Part shown: in pieces, positions 7,211 to 15,358 of the stretch
Layout of the letters: each line of letters starts with the position of its first letter
Position numbering within the stretch: the stretch's first letter is position 1
NCBI RefSeq assembly: GCF_016892605.1
Contig: NZ_JAFEMV010000001.1
Coordinates: 558,001-622,000, forward strand
Source of the DNA: Desemzia sp. RIT 804
Lineage (GTDB): Bacteria; Bacillota; Bacilli; Lactobacillales; Carnobacteriaceae
Length of the DNA: 64,000 nt
Direction: 5' to 3'
Notes under the pieces: model-generated
Seen by the model: only the letters and a program-made list of their open reading frames with translations
Database searches by the model: none
What the model was told of the DNA's origin: nothing
Translations under genes and position numbers: made by a program

Positions 7211-10105
7211 TTAATATAGTTCATACACTTTATCAAATAAGTCATGTTCACTTTCAATTTGAGCTTTATTTCCTATAACTACCACTGTACTCTCTTCCAA
7301 GACTCTTTCTAGGCTTTTATAGAGTCTCGATAGCGTTTTTGAATCAACTGTTAAGATCTCTTCTTTCAAATGGATCAACTCTTCGCGAGTCACGCCTGTT
7401 TTTAAACGATTGAATGCAGCCAAACCTTTACTGAAAGCAGATTTTGGTTGTTCCATAGGGCTAATCGTCCCAATGATGTATTTCAATAACTCGCTTTCGG
7501 ACAGTTCCATTTGTGAAACATAGTCAGGTAAACCTTTATAAGCATCTAGTGTTTTACGGATATTTGGATCGCGATAAGAGCTTAAGGCAAATTGGCCATT
7601 GCGTTGGTGATTGTACAGTGATCCATAAGCGCCACCTTTAACACGAATCTCATTCCACAAGTAACTGTAACGAATCGTCGTTGCCAATACTTTCGATGCC
7701 CCATTGTAGTCAAATTTATCGCTGGCATTTGAAGCAGTAGCCACATAGTTTACGTCTTGAGCTGCAATAAACGCTTCGTTTTGTTTCGTTCCAGGCGTAA
7801 TAACTGCTGTCTCACTTAGTTCAGCACTAGAGAGATCAGAAAAAGCTGTTTGCAGTTTTTCTTTGACTAGTTCTCCTCGCTCTTGTTCCCCGACATATAA
7901 AATGTTTAAGCGATTTTTATTGAGTAGACGTTTTAAGATACGCGTGATGTGATGTTTTACGCTACCTGCCTGATCAGATTGCAAATCAGTACGAATGTCT
8001 TTTAAAAACTGGAACTGGTCCATTCCGCTGACCATTTCATTCAGTTTTGCGGATGCCTTCATTTGGCTCAAAGCACGATTAGCCGCTAGAACATGGGAAC
8101 CGGAATTAATGCGTCGTTCAAACTGAGAAATCAGTTGTTGAGTGATTTTTAAGATCTCACTATCATCTTCGTATTGCGTGTGACACATGATCTCTTGCAT
8201 CAATAAGACCAGTTCTTCCAATGAAGAATCTAAAGCTTTTCCTCGTAGTACAAAATAAGGGCTCAAATTTCCAGATTGATCTTCATAGATCGCTATGTTC
8301 CCATAAATACCACCTGTATACAAATCCATTTGGCGCTGCAAAGTTGCTACATCGTATTTCTTAGTTGCTAATTTTCCAACCAAACGACTTAAAAAGCTCA
8401 ACCATAGGTATTCTTCAGCTGTAGCATCCTTCAAATCGACATACAAACTAATGTAATCAATACCTGAAGTAAATTGTTCAGCATGATAAAAAATCGTTTC
8501 TTTATTGAATGTAGTTTCTGTTAGAGGATACTCTTCTACATGAGTACTCAAATCCTCCTTGGTCAATGTTGGAATCTTAGCCAACTCTTCTGGTTTATCT
8601 GGAGTCTCTTGTCGTTCGATCAACGATTGAGTTTGCCGAACTACTTCTGCGACTTCTTCCTTTGATAGGCTAGCTTTATAAGCTTGCAATCGCTTATGAG
8701 TTTCTGCTTCTAGTTGATCATTTTTACCAGGTTCAGCTTTTAATATCACAGCCGTCTGCAAGGAATTGTTCAATAGCTTTTCTTTGATCAATTGTTCAAA
8801 ATACCCTTTACCTGCTAATTCTCCTAATTTCTTCAAATAGTCCGAAAATTGCAAGTTCACATAAGGACTCTTGCCGTATAACCAAGAGCGATAAGCATTG
8901 ATGGCATAAATGACGCCACGTGGGTTGTCTTCTGAAATAGCGGCTTCCTTAGTGCGGAACGTAATTTTATTTAGAGCTGCATCAATCAGCTCAGAATCAA
9001 TTCCTTCAGCTGCTAACGATTCTAATGTTTCTTGTACAATTTGTTTGAATCGATCCATTTTGGAGGCATCTGAATACTTAGCCGTGATCATAAAGGCTGT
9101 TGGGTAACCAAAATCTGCTACTCCCCCTACTATATCTCCCCCGATATCCGCATCCAATAAAGCTCTTTTAAGCGGAGCTTGGTTGTTCCCAAGTAAAATC
9201 TCTTCCATCACTTCTAATCCATACAGGTCTAATACATCTTTAGGTTCAGCCACATGCCATCCTAAAGCTAAATAATCTTTTCCTTCAGGGTCATCGCCTG
9301 CAGTTATCGAATAAGTATCTTCAAATACACCTTCAGCAGGTATAACCGCTTCAAAAGACAAATCGACTGTTTCTGTTTGTTTCTCTATACTACTGAAATA
9401 CTCTTCCAATGCAGCAAAGACTTCTGTTTCATCAAGATCCCCATATAAAACAGTGAGCGAATTGCTGGGGTGATAATACTGTTGATGGAAAGCTGTAAAT
9501 TCTACTTGCGTCAAGCTGGGAATTGCTTTAGGGTCTCCACCTGATTCATGACGGTAAATACTATTTGGATACAACTGGCGAGTCAAATGCTGTTGGACTT
9601 GTCTTTCAGGAGAAGCTGTAGCACCTTTCATTTCATTGTAAACAACCCCTTTATAAATCAACTCATCTTCTGCTGATTCTAAATGATAGTGCCAACCTTC
9701 TTGCGCTAATATTTGTGCATTGTCGTAAAAGTGTGGTTTAAATACAGCATCTAAATAAACACTCATTAAATGCATGAAATCTTTTTGATTGGTTGATGCT
9801 ACTGGGTAAATCGTCTTATCTGAAAAAGTCATTGCATTGACGAAAGTATTCAATGATCCTTTGATCAATTCGACAAATGGCTCTTTTGAAGGATACTTTT
9901 TGGAGCCGTTCAAGACAGAATGTTCGATAATGTGAGCAATTCCATTGTCGTTATACGGTGGTGTTTTAAATCCGATCGTAAACGCCTTATTGGAATCATC
10001 ATTTGCTAGATAAAGAACCCTTGCCCCTGTTTCTACATGTTCATAAAGTGTCCCTACAGATTGAATATCTGGTAGCTCTTGTGTTTCGACTTGTTTGAAT
10101 GCCAT
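7211..10105 (-). CDS. M16C family zinc metallopeptidase (PreP/Cym1-like)
   Basis: 964 residues, the length of the single-chain M16C proteases made of two fused M16 halves. The inverted zinc motif HxxEH is intact (HIIEH, His58, Glu61, His62), followed by the downstream Glu ligand region YNEMKGA. These enzymes degrade unstructured peptides inside a closed chamber, as mitochondrial presequence protease does. No signal peptide is visible, so it is probably cytoplasmic and recycles peptides. SD AAGGAG precedes the ATG. The next gene upstream (ytoQ-like) is 40 bases away on the same strand. Confidence 0.92.
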   Translation of the reverse strand: MAFKQVETQELPDIQSVGTLYEHVETGARVLYLANDDSNKAFTIGFKTPPYNDNGIAHIIEHSVLNGSKKYPSKEPFVELIKGSLNTFVNAMTFSDKTIYPVASTNQKDFMHLMSVYLDAVFKPHFYDNAQILAQEGWHYHLESAEDELIYKGVVYNEMKGATASPERQVQQHLTRQLYPNSIYRHESGGDPKAIPSLTQVEFTAFHQQYYHPSNSLTVLYGDLDETEVFAALEEYFSSIEKQTETVDLSFEAVIPAEGVFEDTYSITAGDDPEGKDYLALGWHVAEPKDVLDLYGLEVMEEILLGNNQAPLKRALLDADIGGDIVGGVADFGYPTAFMITAKYSDASKMDRFKQIVQETLESLAAEGIDSELIDAALNKITFRTKEAAISEDNPRGVIYAINAYRSWLYGKSPYVNLQFSDYLKKLGELAGKGYFEQLIKEKLLNNSLQTAVILKAEPGKNDQLEAETHKRLQAYKASLSKEEVAEVVRQTQSLIERQETPDKPEELAKIPTLTKEDLSTHVEEYPLTETTFNKETIFYHAEQFTSGIDYISLYVDLKDATAEEYLWLSFLSRLVGKLATKKYDVATLQRQMDLYTGGIYGNIAIYEDQSGNLSPYFVLRGKALDSSLEELVLLMQEIMCHTQYEDDSEILKITQQLISQFERRINSGSHVLAANRALSQMKASAKLNEMVSGMDQFQFLKDIRTDLQSDQAGSVKHHITRILKRLLNKNRLNILYVGEQERGELVKEKLQTAFSDLSSAELSETAVITPGTKQNEAFIAAQDVNYVATASNASDKFDYNGASKVLATTIRYSYLWNEIRVKGGAYGSLYNHQRNGQFALSSYRDPNIRKTLDAYKGLPDYVSQMELSESELLKYIIGTISPMEQPKSAFSKGLAAFNRLKTGVTREELIHLKEEILTVDSKTLSRLYKSLERVLEESTVVVIGNKAQIESEHDLFDKVYELY

Positions 10106-10145
10106 AGAATTCTCCTTTTCTTACAATAGATGTATTTAGTTGCGG

Positions 10146-10586
10146 TTAATTAAATACGTATTCCAAAATCTGTACAGCCTGTTGAATCGTTTCAACTGTA
10201 ACGTTGGCTTTGTTGGTGAGTTCTTTTAATGGATGAATGAGACTCTTAGGACGCACGATAATCAATGGTTTGTTCAACTGGACAGCTGTGGCGGCGTCCA
10301 TAGCCGTATTCCACTGTCGGTACTCTTCTCCAAATAAAGCGATCACGATATCTGCTTTTTGCAGAAAGACTTGGGTTCTAAAATTGTTGATATCTGAAGC
10401 CTTATCGTCTTTCACCAACGAATTCGGCTGTTTTCCTAAAATCTCTTCGCCAATATTATCGGAAACTTCATGATTAGTTTGTGGCCCTACGAAACGATAC
10501 GGCAGGTTTTGCGCTGCTACTTGTTCTTTCAATTGTTCACGCCACTCGTCATGAATTTGTCCTGCTAAGTAAACGGTCAATTCCAT
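10146..10586 (-). CDS. ytoQ: YtoQ family protein
   Basis: 146 residues. It resembles YtoQ and, in fold, the nucleoside 2-deoxyribosyltransferase-like superfamily: an opening VYLAGQIHDEW strand-loop, a central block ADIVIALFGEEYRQWN with a conserved Glu, and a second block AMDAATAVQLNKPLIIVRP. YtoQ has no established reaction; a nucleotide-related function is inferred from fold only. SD AGGAGGAAT precedes the ATG. It is followed on the same strand by the M16C peptidase. Confidence 0.85.
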   Translation of the reverse strand: MELTVYLAGQIHDEWREQLKEQVAAQNLPYRFVGPQTNHEVSDNIGEEILGKQPNSLVKDDKASDINNFRTQVFLQKADIVIALFGEEYRQWNTAMDAATAVQLNKPLIIVRPKSLIHPLKELTNKANVTVETIQQAVQILEYVFN

Positions 10587-10668
10587 TCTATTCCTCCTAG
10601 TAGTTTGATCTATGGCTAGTATACCATTTAATTATTTCTTGCTAAGTATTTTTGTTTTCGGATACACA

Positions 10669-10696
10669 AAAAGATTCGCCAAATGACGAATCTTGT
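10669..10696 (-). terminator. Terminator of the SatD operon carrying the operator-like palindrome
   Basis: AAGATTCG (10671-10678) and CGAATCTT (10687-10694) pair, and on the minus strand the stem is followed by TTTTTG. The same AAGATTC-N10-GAATCTT arrangement recurs over the promoter of this operon at 12185-12208. Confidence 0.75.
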
Positions 10697-10722
10697 CTAA
10701 TGATTCCTTTTAAGCTGAATCT

Positions 10723-10992
10723 TTAAAAAATGAAGAAATAGCTGATAATGATTAACAAAGTACTCAATAGTGTCCCTAGTAAATAATATTCGGCAAATTG
10801 TGGATTCTCTGAAATTTTGTTGTACCGAGCAATTGACTTCGCTGTCAATACAAAACCGATAGCTGTAAATTGACTTGCATAGAGCATCAATAAAATAAAT
10901 AGCCGTTCAAATACCCCTATCAAAGCTCCAGCATTAGGGATTCCTTCATCGACATGTTCTTCACTAGATGGTCGATAATAATTCAAGACTTT
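10723..10992 (-). CDS. C-terminal part of a DUF3307 membrane protein, -1 frame
   Basis: A two- to three-helix membrane segment that carries the usual C-terminal block of full-length DUF3307 proteins: GIPNAGALIGVFERL, AIGFVLTAKSIARYN, then FAEYYLLGTLLST. It lies in the -1 frame relative to the upstream gene and joins it at the slippery heptamer AAAAAAG (10995-10989). After slippage the reading would be ...Thr-Ile-Lys-Lys-Val-Leu-Asn-Tyr-Tyr-Arg-Pro, giving a continuous protein of about 247 residues. The alternative start is a TTG at 10986 overlapping the upstream TGA, which would give a separate 87-residue protein by translational coupling. No SD is seen for that TTG. Confidence 0.75.
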   Translation of the reverse strand, partial: KVLNYYRPSSEEHVDEGIPNAGALIGVFERLFILLMLYASQFTAIGFVLTAKSIARYNKISENPQFAEYYLLGTLLSTLLIIISYFFIF

Positions 10993-11465
10993 TTTATAGT
11001 TATACTACACGGTTGCATCAATACTAAGAGAATCAATATCCAAGACAACAGACTGGTCATTTCTACTCCTAAGCGATTGATTACTGTCTCTATACTTAAA
11101 ATATAGTTAATCTGTAAAGATTCCCCCGCAATATAAATACCTGCTGCCAGCAATACCAGAATATGTAAAGCTTGATCTACAAGATAGATGATGGTGTCTT
11201 TCCCTTTTTTAAAAAAAAAGTGCGATGGCAGCAAAAATTTTGCTCCATCGATCAGGAAATGACCTACTGAGACCCAGAGAGCTACCTTAATTAAACTCCA
11301 CCCAAAAATAGTAAATGATATTCCTAGCATAGTTGCCAAGTAAATCAAACAATGAAGCAGCAACTTTTTCCAAGAGGAGTCTTTTACTTTAGCCAACTCT
11401 GTAGACTGAAAATAAAAGTCGCCTAAAACATGACCAATAAATAATACGGGCAATACTTCTTGCAT
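10983..11465 (-). CDS. DUF3307 domain membrane protein, N-terminal part
   Basis: 160 residues with about four hydrophobic segments and the DUF3307 landmarks HVLGDFYFQ near the N terminus and VGHFLIDGAKF in the middle. The frame ends at TGA right after the A-AAA-AAG heptamer, while the rest of the family domain continues in the -1 frame (10723-10992). This is either programmed frameshifting, a coupled two-gene arrangement, or a one-base deletion in the A run. The ATG at 11465 is chosen because GGAGGAG lies 6 bases before it. It begins 3 bases after the satD stop, so it is co-transcribed with satD. Function of the family is not established. Confidence 0.8.
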   Translation of the reverse strand: MQEVLPVLFIGHVLGDFYFQSTELAKVKDSSWKKLLLHCLIYLATMLGISFTIFGWSLIKVALWVSVGHFLIDGAKFLLPSHFFFKKGKDTIIYLVDQALHILVLLAAGIYIAGESLQINYILSIETVINRLGVEMTSLLSWILILLVLMQPCSITIKKS

Positions 11466-11468
11466 CAA

Positions 11469-12155
11469 TTACTCCTCCCCCTGACTATTTTTGCTTAAAA
11501 AAAGACTGACGTTTGTAAAAGCTGTTTTATAGGTATAGTATTTCGCTGCATTCAATGCTTTATTGACACTTGATTGGCCAATACCTAAAGCTTCAGCTGT
11601 TTTATATTGATTTTCTCCATTCGTAAAGTAAGCATACATGACTTCTTTTTGACGATCAGTCCATTTTGATTTTAAAGCTGTAGCCAGCGATAGGATAGTA
11701 TTCAATAGTTGATCTGTTTGTTGGTAATCATCACCGGAAAAAATCATCATATTGGTTTCTCTTTTGGTGTACTTAGTTTCATTGTCTTCAATCGTTTCAA
11801 TCATTTGTCGGGCACGGTGATAAGCCGTCCCATCCATTTCCATCGAATTTTCTCGTTGGATGGTTGTACTAACATCTCCTAGCCCGATGCCGAAACGCAG
11901 TTCAATAGGAGACATAGCTAATTCGATTTCAAAAATGATGTTCATAATGGATTGTTTATTTTTTAAGAGACCTTGAAAACTGTCTCCTAATGTAATAATG
12001 AACTGAGAAGCAATGTCATCTGCGTATTTCTCATTTATGGACTGTAAAACAAAACGAAACTGTTCTTGCGCTTCTTTTCGATTAGCGATTTTCCTAGAAT
12101 GTTTGATATCGCCTATAATAGCTGCATATAAGTTATCTTCAAATTGTTTAGTCAT
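11469..12155 (-). CDS. SatD family protein: nucleotide-cyclase-like domain plus helix-turn-helix
   Basis: 228 residues. The C terminus (about 165-210) is a sigma-region-4/LuxR-like helix-turn-helix (WTDRQKEVMYAYF, then TAEALGIGQSSVNKALNA). The N-terminal 150 residues follow the motif order of class III nucleotide cyclases: AAIIGDI with Asp16, TLGDSFQG with Asp58, RFGIGLGDV, then DGTAYHRAR. Both metal-type aspartates are thus present, though the usual Asn before the Arg is not. SatD has no settled function; a nucleotide-sensing or nucleotide-making regulator is my inference. AGAGGTG lies 5 bases before the ATG. It heads an operon with the DUF3307 gene. Confidence 0.8.
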   Translation of the reverse strand: MTKQFEDNLYAAIIGDIKHSRKIANRKEAQEQFRFVLQSINEKYADDIASQFIITLGDSFQGLLKNKQSIMNIIFEIELAMSPIELRFGIGLGDVSTTIQRENSMEMDGTAYHRARQMIETIEDNETKYTKRETNMMIFSGDDYQQTDQLLNTILSLATALKSKWTDRQKEVMYAYFTNGENQYKTAEALGIGQSSVNKALNAAKYYTYKTAFTNVSLFLSKNSQGEE

Positions 12156-12174
12156 TTATTCACCTCTTTTTTTG

Positions 12175-12212
12175 ATTATAACATAAGATTCGCTGTAATG
12201 TGAATCTTGTGT
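12175..12212 (-). promoter_or_regulatory. satD promoter covered by a palindromic operator
   Basis: On the minus strand a -10 TATAAT (12175-12180) and a -35 TTCACA (12199-12204) are separated by 18 bases. The interval is filled by a palindrome with arms ACATAAGATTC (12181-12191) and GAATCTTGTGT (12202-12212), one mismatch. The 5 prime leader before the ATG is only some 20 bases. A repressor bound here would block the promoter; the helix-turn-helix of SatD itself is an obvious candidate. Confidence 0.65.
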
Positions 12213-12247
12213 TAAGAATCGTTTCTAAGGGCATCTTATTTTATAAA

Positions 12248-12292
12248 AAAGCGGCTGCTCAAGAACTATCTCTGTTCTTGAGCAGCCGCTTT
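12248..12292 (-). terminator. Strong 19-bp terminator hairpin
   Basis: AAAGCGGCTGCTCAAGAAC and its exact complement enclose a 7-base loop. The minus-strand tail is TTTTTT. It ends the 157-residue hypothetical gene immediately upstream. Confidence 0.9.
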
Positions 12293-12298
12293 ATTTTG

Positions 12299-12772
12299 TT
12301 AGTTGAGGTTTGGAAAAACGTCTGTGACAGTTTTTTCTGGATCAATCAGTACATATAAGTGTCCATCTGCACCCATATGCGTAGATTGATGTTTATTGTC
12401 TAAACCATCTGGGTCTTGAGCTTCGTAAGGGAAATAGATTCGTTCAGATTGAATCGCTTCTGAATCGGGATCAGTGGGAGTTTTATATAAGAGATCCATT
12501 GTTTCGATGTCTGAGTATTTTTTGATGCGTTCAAACATTCCTGATTCCAATCCACCTAAGTTGATATCATCAGAATCTACGCGATCAGCTTCTGGCAACA
12601 ATTCAATTTTAAAAGACTGGCATGGATGGATTTCTTGGAAATCACTGCCATTGATTCTGCCGTAAGAGGTAGTTACTTGTTTAATCCATAAATCTCCGAT
12701 AAATTCACGATTGATGACTAATGTGTCTCCATTACGAAAAAATAGTTGCAAAGCGGTCATTTCTTTTTGCAT
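12299..12772 (-). CDS. Hypothetical protein
   Basis: 157 residues, acidic, soluble, no membrane segment, no family I recognise. It opens with MQKEMTALQLFFRNGDTLVI and has a short strand-rich N-terminal half (RNGDTLVINREFIGDLWI) that looks like a small beta-barrel. The C-terminal half is rich in Asp, Pro and Glu. The ATG at 12772 is preferred over the in-frame GTG at 12781 because AGAGGAG lies 8 bases before the ATG. It is monocistronic, with its own promoter and a strong terminator, which suggests a regularly expressed real gene. Confidence 0.65.
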   Translation of the reverse strand: MQKEMTALQLFFRNGDTLVINREFIGDLWIKQVTTSYGRINGSDFQEIHPCQSFKIELLPEADRVDSDDINLGGLESGMFERIKKYSDIETMDLLYKTPTDPDSEAIQSERIYFPYEAQDPDGLDNKHQSTHMGADGHLYVLIDPEKTVTDVFPNLN

Positions 12773-12837
12773 ATTTAACACTCCTCTAGATAATTTGTTT
12801 TTATTAGTTCATTACTTCACAATTAGATTTTACCATT

Positions 12838-12868
12838 TAATAAAGTTTTTATCAACTACTAACCGCGT
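12838..12868 (-). promoter_or_regulatory. Promoter of the 12299-12772 gene
   Basis: Minus-strand TTGATA and TAAAAT separated by 17 bases (AAAACTTTATTAAATGG), about 65 bases before the ATG. A good match to a housekeeping promoter. Confidence 0.55.
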
Positions 12869-12905
12869 ATTATTTAAGATTTAGTGAATAAATTACTTTG
12901 TTTAG

Positions 12906-12928
12906 TTACCATAATCTAATTATGGTAA
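12906..12928. promoter_or_regulatory. Palindrome, possible operator
   Basis: TTACCATAAT and ATTATGGTAA are exact complements around CTA. It lies between the cstA terminator and the promoter of the hypothetical gene. No regulator is assigned. Confidence 0.4.
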
Positions 12929-12944
12929 ACTACATCTCAGCGAA

Positions 12945-12981
12945 AAAAGGAAGTTAGAAAATTGCTTCCTAACTTCCTTTT
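12945..12981 (-). terminator. Terminator of the cstA-like gene
   Basis: AAAAGGAAGTTAG and CTAACTTCCTTTT arms; the minus-strand tail is TTTTTTCG. Confidence 0.85.
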
Positions 12982-13003
12982 ACAGTTATAAAATTCTTAT
13001 TGA

Positions 13004-14485
13004 TTAAACCGTCTCTGAAGAAAAAGTTCCAATCGGCAATTGATCGTTGATAAGTTCTCCGTCTGGGTCAACAATAGCTTTTTGTTTCTTACCGGATATC
13101 CAGAACAACACTAAAATACCCACAGAAATGACAATGGCTATGATAAAGGTTACAGCAGTCAGCCCCATGCGGAATCCAATCGGTTCACTTAATATATAGA
13201 CGACTACTGCATAAAGCATAAAAGCTCCAGGCAATAAAGTAACTAAATAATTTTTCCCTTTTAGATACAAGTAACGAGTGGAAACCAATAAGGCGATCAC
13301 AGCAGTTACTTGATTTGCCCAATTGAAATATCTCCATAGTATATTGAAATCTACATTTGTTAGTGCAAATGAAATGAGGTATAACGGAATCGTGACCATC
13401 AAGATTTTTTTCATCGTGTCTTGCTTGATATTCAAGTAATCCGCTAATATTGTACGTAAACTTCTAAATGCTGATAAACCAGAAGATATAGGTAATACAA
13501 TAACGCCAATGATCGCTACTGTACCAAACACATTTCCTAATAACATCATAGATACTTCGTTGACTACTAATGAAGCTGTTCCGGCATCAATCATTTGGCT
13601 CAATGTTTGGCCATCAAATAAACTCATTGAAGCTGCTGCCCAGATCATAGCGATGACCCCTTCAGCAATCATCATACCGTAAAAAGTAAAGCGCCCTTCT
13701 CTTTCGTTCGTGCTGGTTCTAGATACCATAGGTGCTTGAGTGGCGTGGAAACCAGATAACGCTCCACAAGAAATGGTAAAGAAGATAGCTGGGAAAATAG
13801 CTAATCCGCCTGGATGGAAGTTTTGGATATTGTTGATGGTCAGATTTGGAATAGGGCTGCCACTAAATAGTAAGCTGATTCCAATAGCGATTGTACTGAT
13901 AATCAAAATCGCTCCAAACCAAGGATAAACTTTCCCTAGTGCTTGGTCGATCGGTAAGATAGTGGAAATGATGTAATACACAAAAATTAATACAATGATC
14001 ACGCCTAATCCTACCCAGTTTGGTGTGATACTGTCGATCAAGTTAGCTGGTGAAGTAACAAACACGGTTCCTACAAGCATCAATAACAGCATCGTAAAAA
14101 TGTTTACGACATGTTTGACCGGTTTGCCTAAGTATTTGCTAGCCAATTCCGGCAAATGAGCTCCGTTATTTCTTAGAGAGATCATCCCTAACATATAGTC
14201 ATGGACAGCTCCAGCAAAAATACATCCGACGATGATCCATATATAAGCTACAGGACCATATAAAGCACCCATGATCGGTCCGAATATAGGACCAGTTCCT
14301 GCAATATTCAATAATTCAATAATAGCGTTCTTTCCTTTTGACATCGGTACAAAGTCATACCCGTCTTTCAGTACCTCTGCAGGAGTTTTTCGATTAGGAT
14401 CAATCGAAAAGTTTTTTTCAATGTATTTCCCATAAGTAAAATACCCTAAAATCAATAATGCAATACCACCAAGTAAAGTGATCAT
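13004..14485 (-). CDS. cstA: CstA-family transporter (carbon starvation protein / pyruvate transporter type)
   Basis: 493 residues with many hydrophobic segments and CstA signatures: near the N terminus FVPMSKGKNAIIELLNIAG and GPIFGPIMGALYGP, then GAVHDYMLGMISLRNNGAH and the ISCGALSGFHATQAPMVSR block. CstA and BtsT of enterobacteria import peptides and pyruvate with protons. The divergence from the long (about 700-residue) enterobacterial form fits the shorter Gram-positive form. It lies immediately downstream of a LytS/LytTR two-component pair, as btsT-type genes are controlled by BtsSR, so pyruvate uptake is the best inferred role; pyruvate would feed PflB. SD AAAAGGAGGAG precedes the ATG. 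Confidence 0.88.
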   Translation of the reverse strand: MITLLGGIALLILGYFTYGKYIEKNFSIDPNRKTPAEVLKDGYDFVPMSKGKNAIIELLNIAGTGPIFGPIMGALYGPVAYIWIIVGCIFAGAVHDYMLGMISLRNNGAHLPELASKYLGKPVKHVVNIFTMLLLMLVGTVFVTSPANLIDSITPNWVGLGVIIVLIFVYYIISTILPIDQALGKVYPWFGAILIISTIAIGISLLFSGSPIPNLTINNIQNFHPGGLAIFPAIFFTISCGALSGFHATQAPMVSRTSTNEREGRFTFYGMMIAEGVIAMIWAAASMSLFDGQTLSQMIDAGTASLVVNEVSMMLLGNVFGTVAIIGVIVLPISSGLSAFRSLRTILADYLNIKQDTMKKILMVTIPLYLISFALTNVDFNILWRYFNWANQVTAVIALLVSTRYLYLKGKNYLVTLLPGAFMLYAVVVYILSEPIGFRMGLTAVTFIIAIVISVGILVLFWISGKKQKAIVDPDGELINDQLPIGTFSSETV

Positions 14486-14544
14486 TTCTTTCTCCTCCTT
14501 TTTATGAATACCCTTTCAATCTACACTGCTATTTTACTCATTTT

Positions 14545-14577
14545 TCATTTCAAATAGTCTGTTTTCTGCTGAAATGA
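14545..14577. promoter_or_regulatory. Inverted repeat upstream of cstA
   Basis: TCATTTC and GAAATGA separated by 19 bases, 60 to 90 bases before the cstA ATG. It could bind the neighbouring LytTR regulator, although LytTR sites are more often direct repeats. Weak evidence. Confidence 0.3.
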
Positions 14578-14579
14578 CA

Positions 14580-14612
14580 AAACTGCAGGCTGAGATGCAC
14601 GCCTGCAGTTCT
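14580..14612 (-). terminator. Terminator of the two-component operon
   Basis: AACTGCAGGC and GCCTGCAGTT arms around a 10-base loop, followed on the minus strand by TTTTG. It separates the kinase/regulator transcript from cstA. Confidence 0.75.
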
Positions 14613-14623
14613 GAAATTCATTC

Positions 14624-15358
14624 TTATAATCCAATTTTTTCCTTAAATGGTTTCATATACGAACGACTTACTGGTACTTTCATCTGATTCACCATCGTCA
14701 ATTGATAAGTATGGTTAAACCAAGGTTGGATTTCGTTTATCTTGGTACTGTTAATAATAAAAGAACGATGCACCCGGATAAAGGAAGGATGACCGGCTAA
14801 CTTTTCTTCCCAAGTATTCAATGTATCATGGATAATGTAGGTTTTGTCTTCTGTGTCTAAGTAGACGTCTCCTTTGTTGATGCTTATCGTTACAATAGAA
14901 GAAATTTTCAATAGAAAAATACGTTCTTCAGCTTGGATGGGAATGGTATCTTCTATAGGAACTTTATTTGCTTTTTGAGCAGGTTGAGAAAAATCGACGG
15001 ACAAGCTTTGATAAGCCTTTTTTACGGCTTGTTGAATTCGATCCAATGAGAAAGGTTTTAGTACATAATCTCTAGCATCCAATTCAAATGCTTGAATCGC
15101 GTATTCATCATAAGCTGTCGCGAAAATAATGATCGGTGGATGCTGGAGCTGATTTAATTTATTGGCTAAAGTCAGTCCGCTTTCTTCTGTTAGATGGATG
15201 TCTAAGAAAACCAGTTCTATGTTGTGTTCGATCAATACGCCGATTGCATCTTCGATAGAATCGGCTTCTTTGATAGCTGTGATTTCTGGACATTGTTTCA
15301 ATAAATAAGTTAATTCATTTCTCGCTAATGGTTCATCATCTACGATTAGTGTATGCAT
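14624..15358 (-). CDS. LytTR-family response regulator (BtsR/LytR-like)
   Basis: 244 residues. Receiver domain about 1-120 with acidic pocket IVDDEP (Asp7, Asp8), phospho-acceptor Asp53 (FLDIHL) and Lys in YVLKPF (about residue 102). The LytTR DNA-binding domain covers about 145-244 (FLLKISSIVTI, then HRSFIINSTKI). Cognate kinase overlaps it by 23 bases upstream. The likely target is the adjacent cstA-like transporter, by analogy with BtsR-btsT. SD GAGGAGG precedes the ATG. Confidence 0.9.
   Translation of the reverse strand: MHTLIVDDEPLARNELTYLLKQCPEITAIKEADSIEDAIGVLIEHNIELVFLDIHLTEESGLTLANKLNQLQHPPIIIFATAYDEYAIQAFELDARDYVLKPFSLDRIQQAVKKAYQSLSVDFSQPAQKANKVPIEDTIPIQAEERIFLLKISSIVTISINKGDVYLDTEDKTYIIHDTLNTWEEKLAGHPSFIRVHRSFIINSTKINEIQPWFNHTYQLTMVNQMKVPVSRSYMKPFKEKIGL

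Noticed and set aside
10723-11465. Calling the DUF3307 gene a plain pseudogene
   Set aside because: The junction falls exactly at a canonical -1 slippery heptamer with the right frame direction, so decay is only one of several explanations and was left as an alternative.
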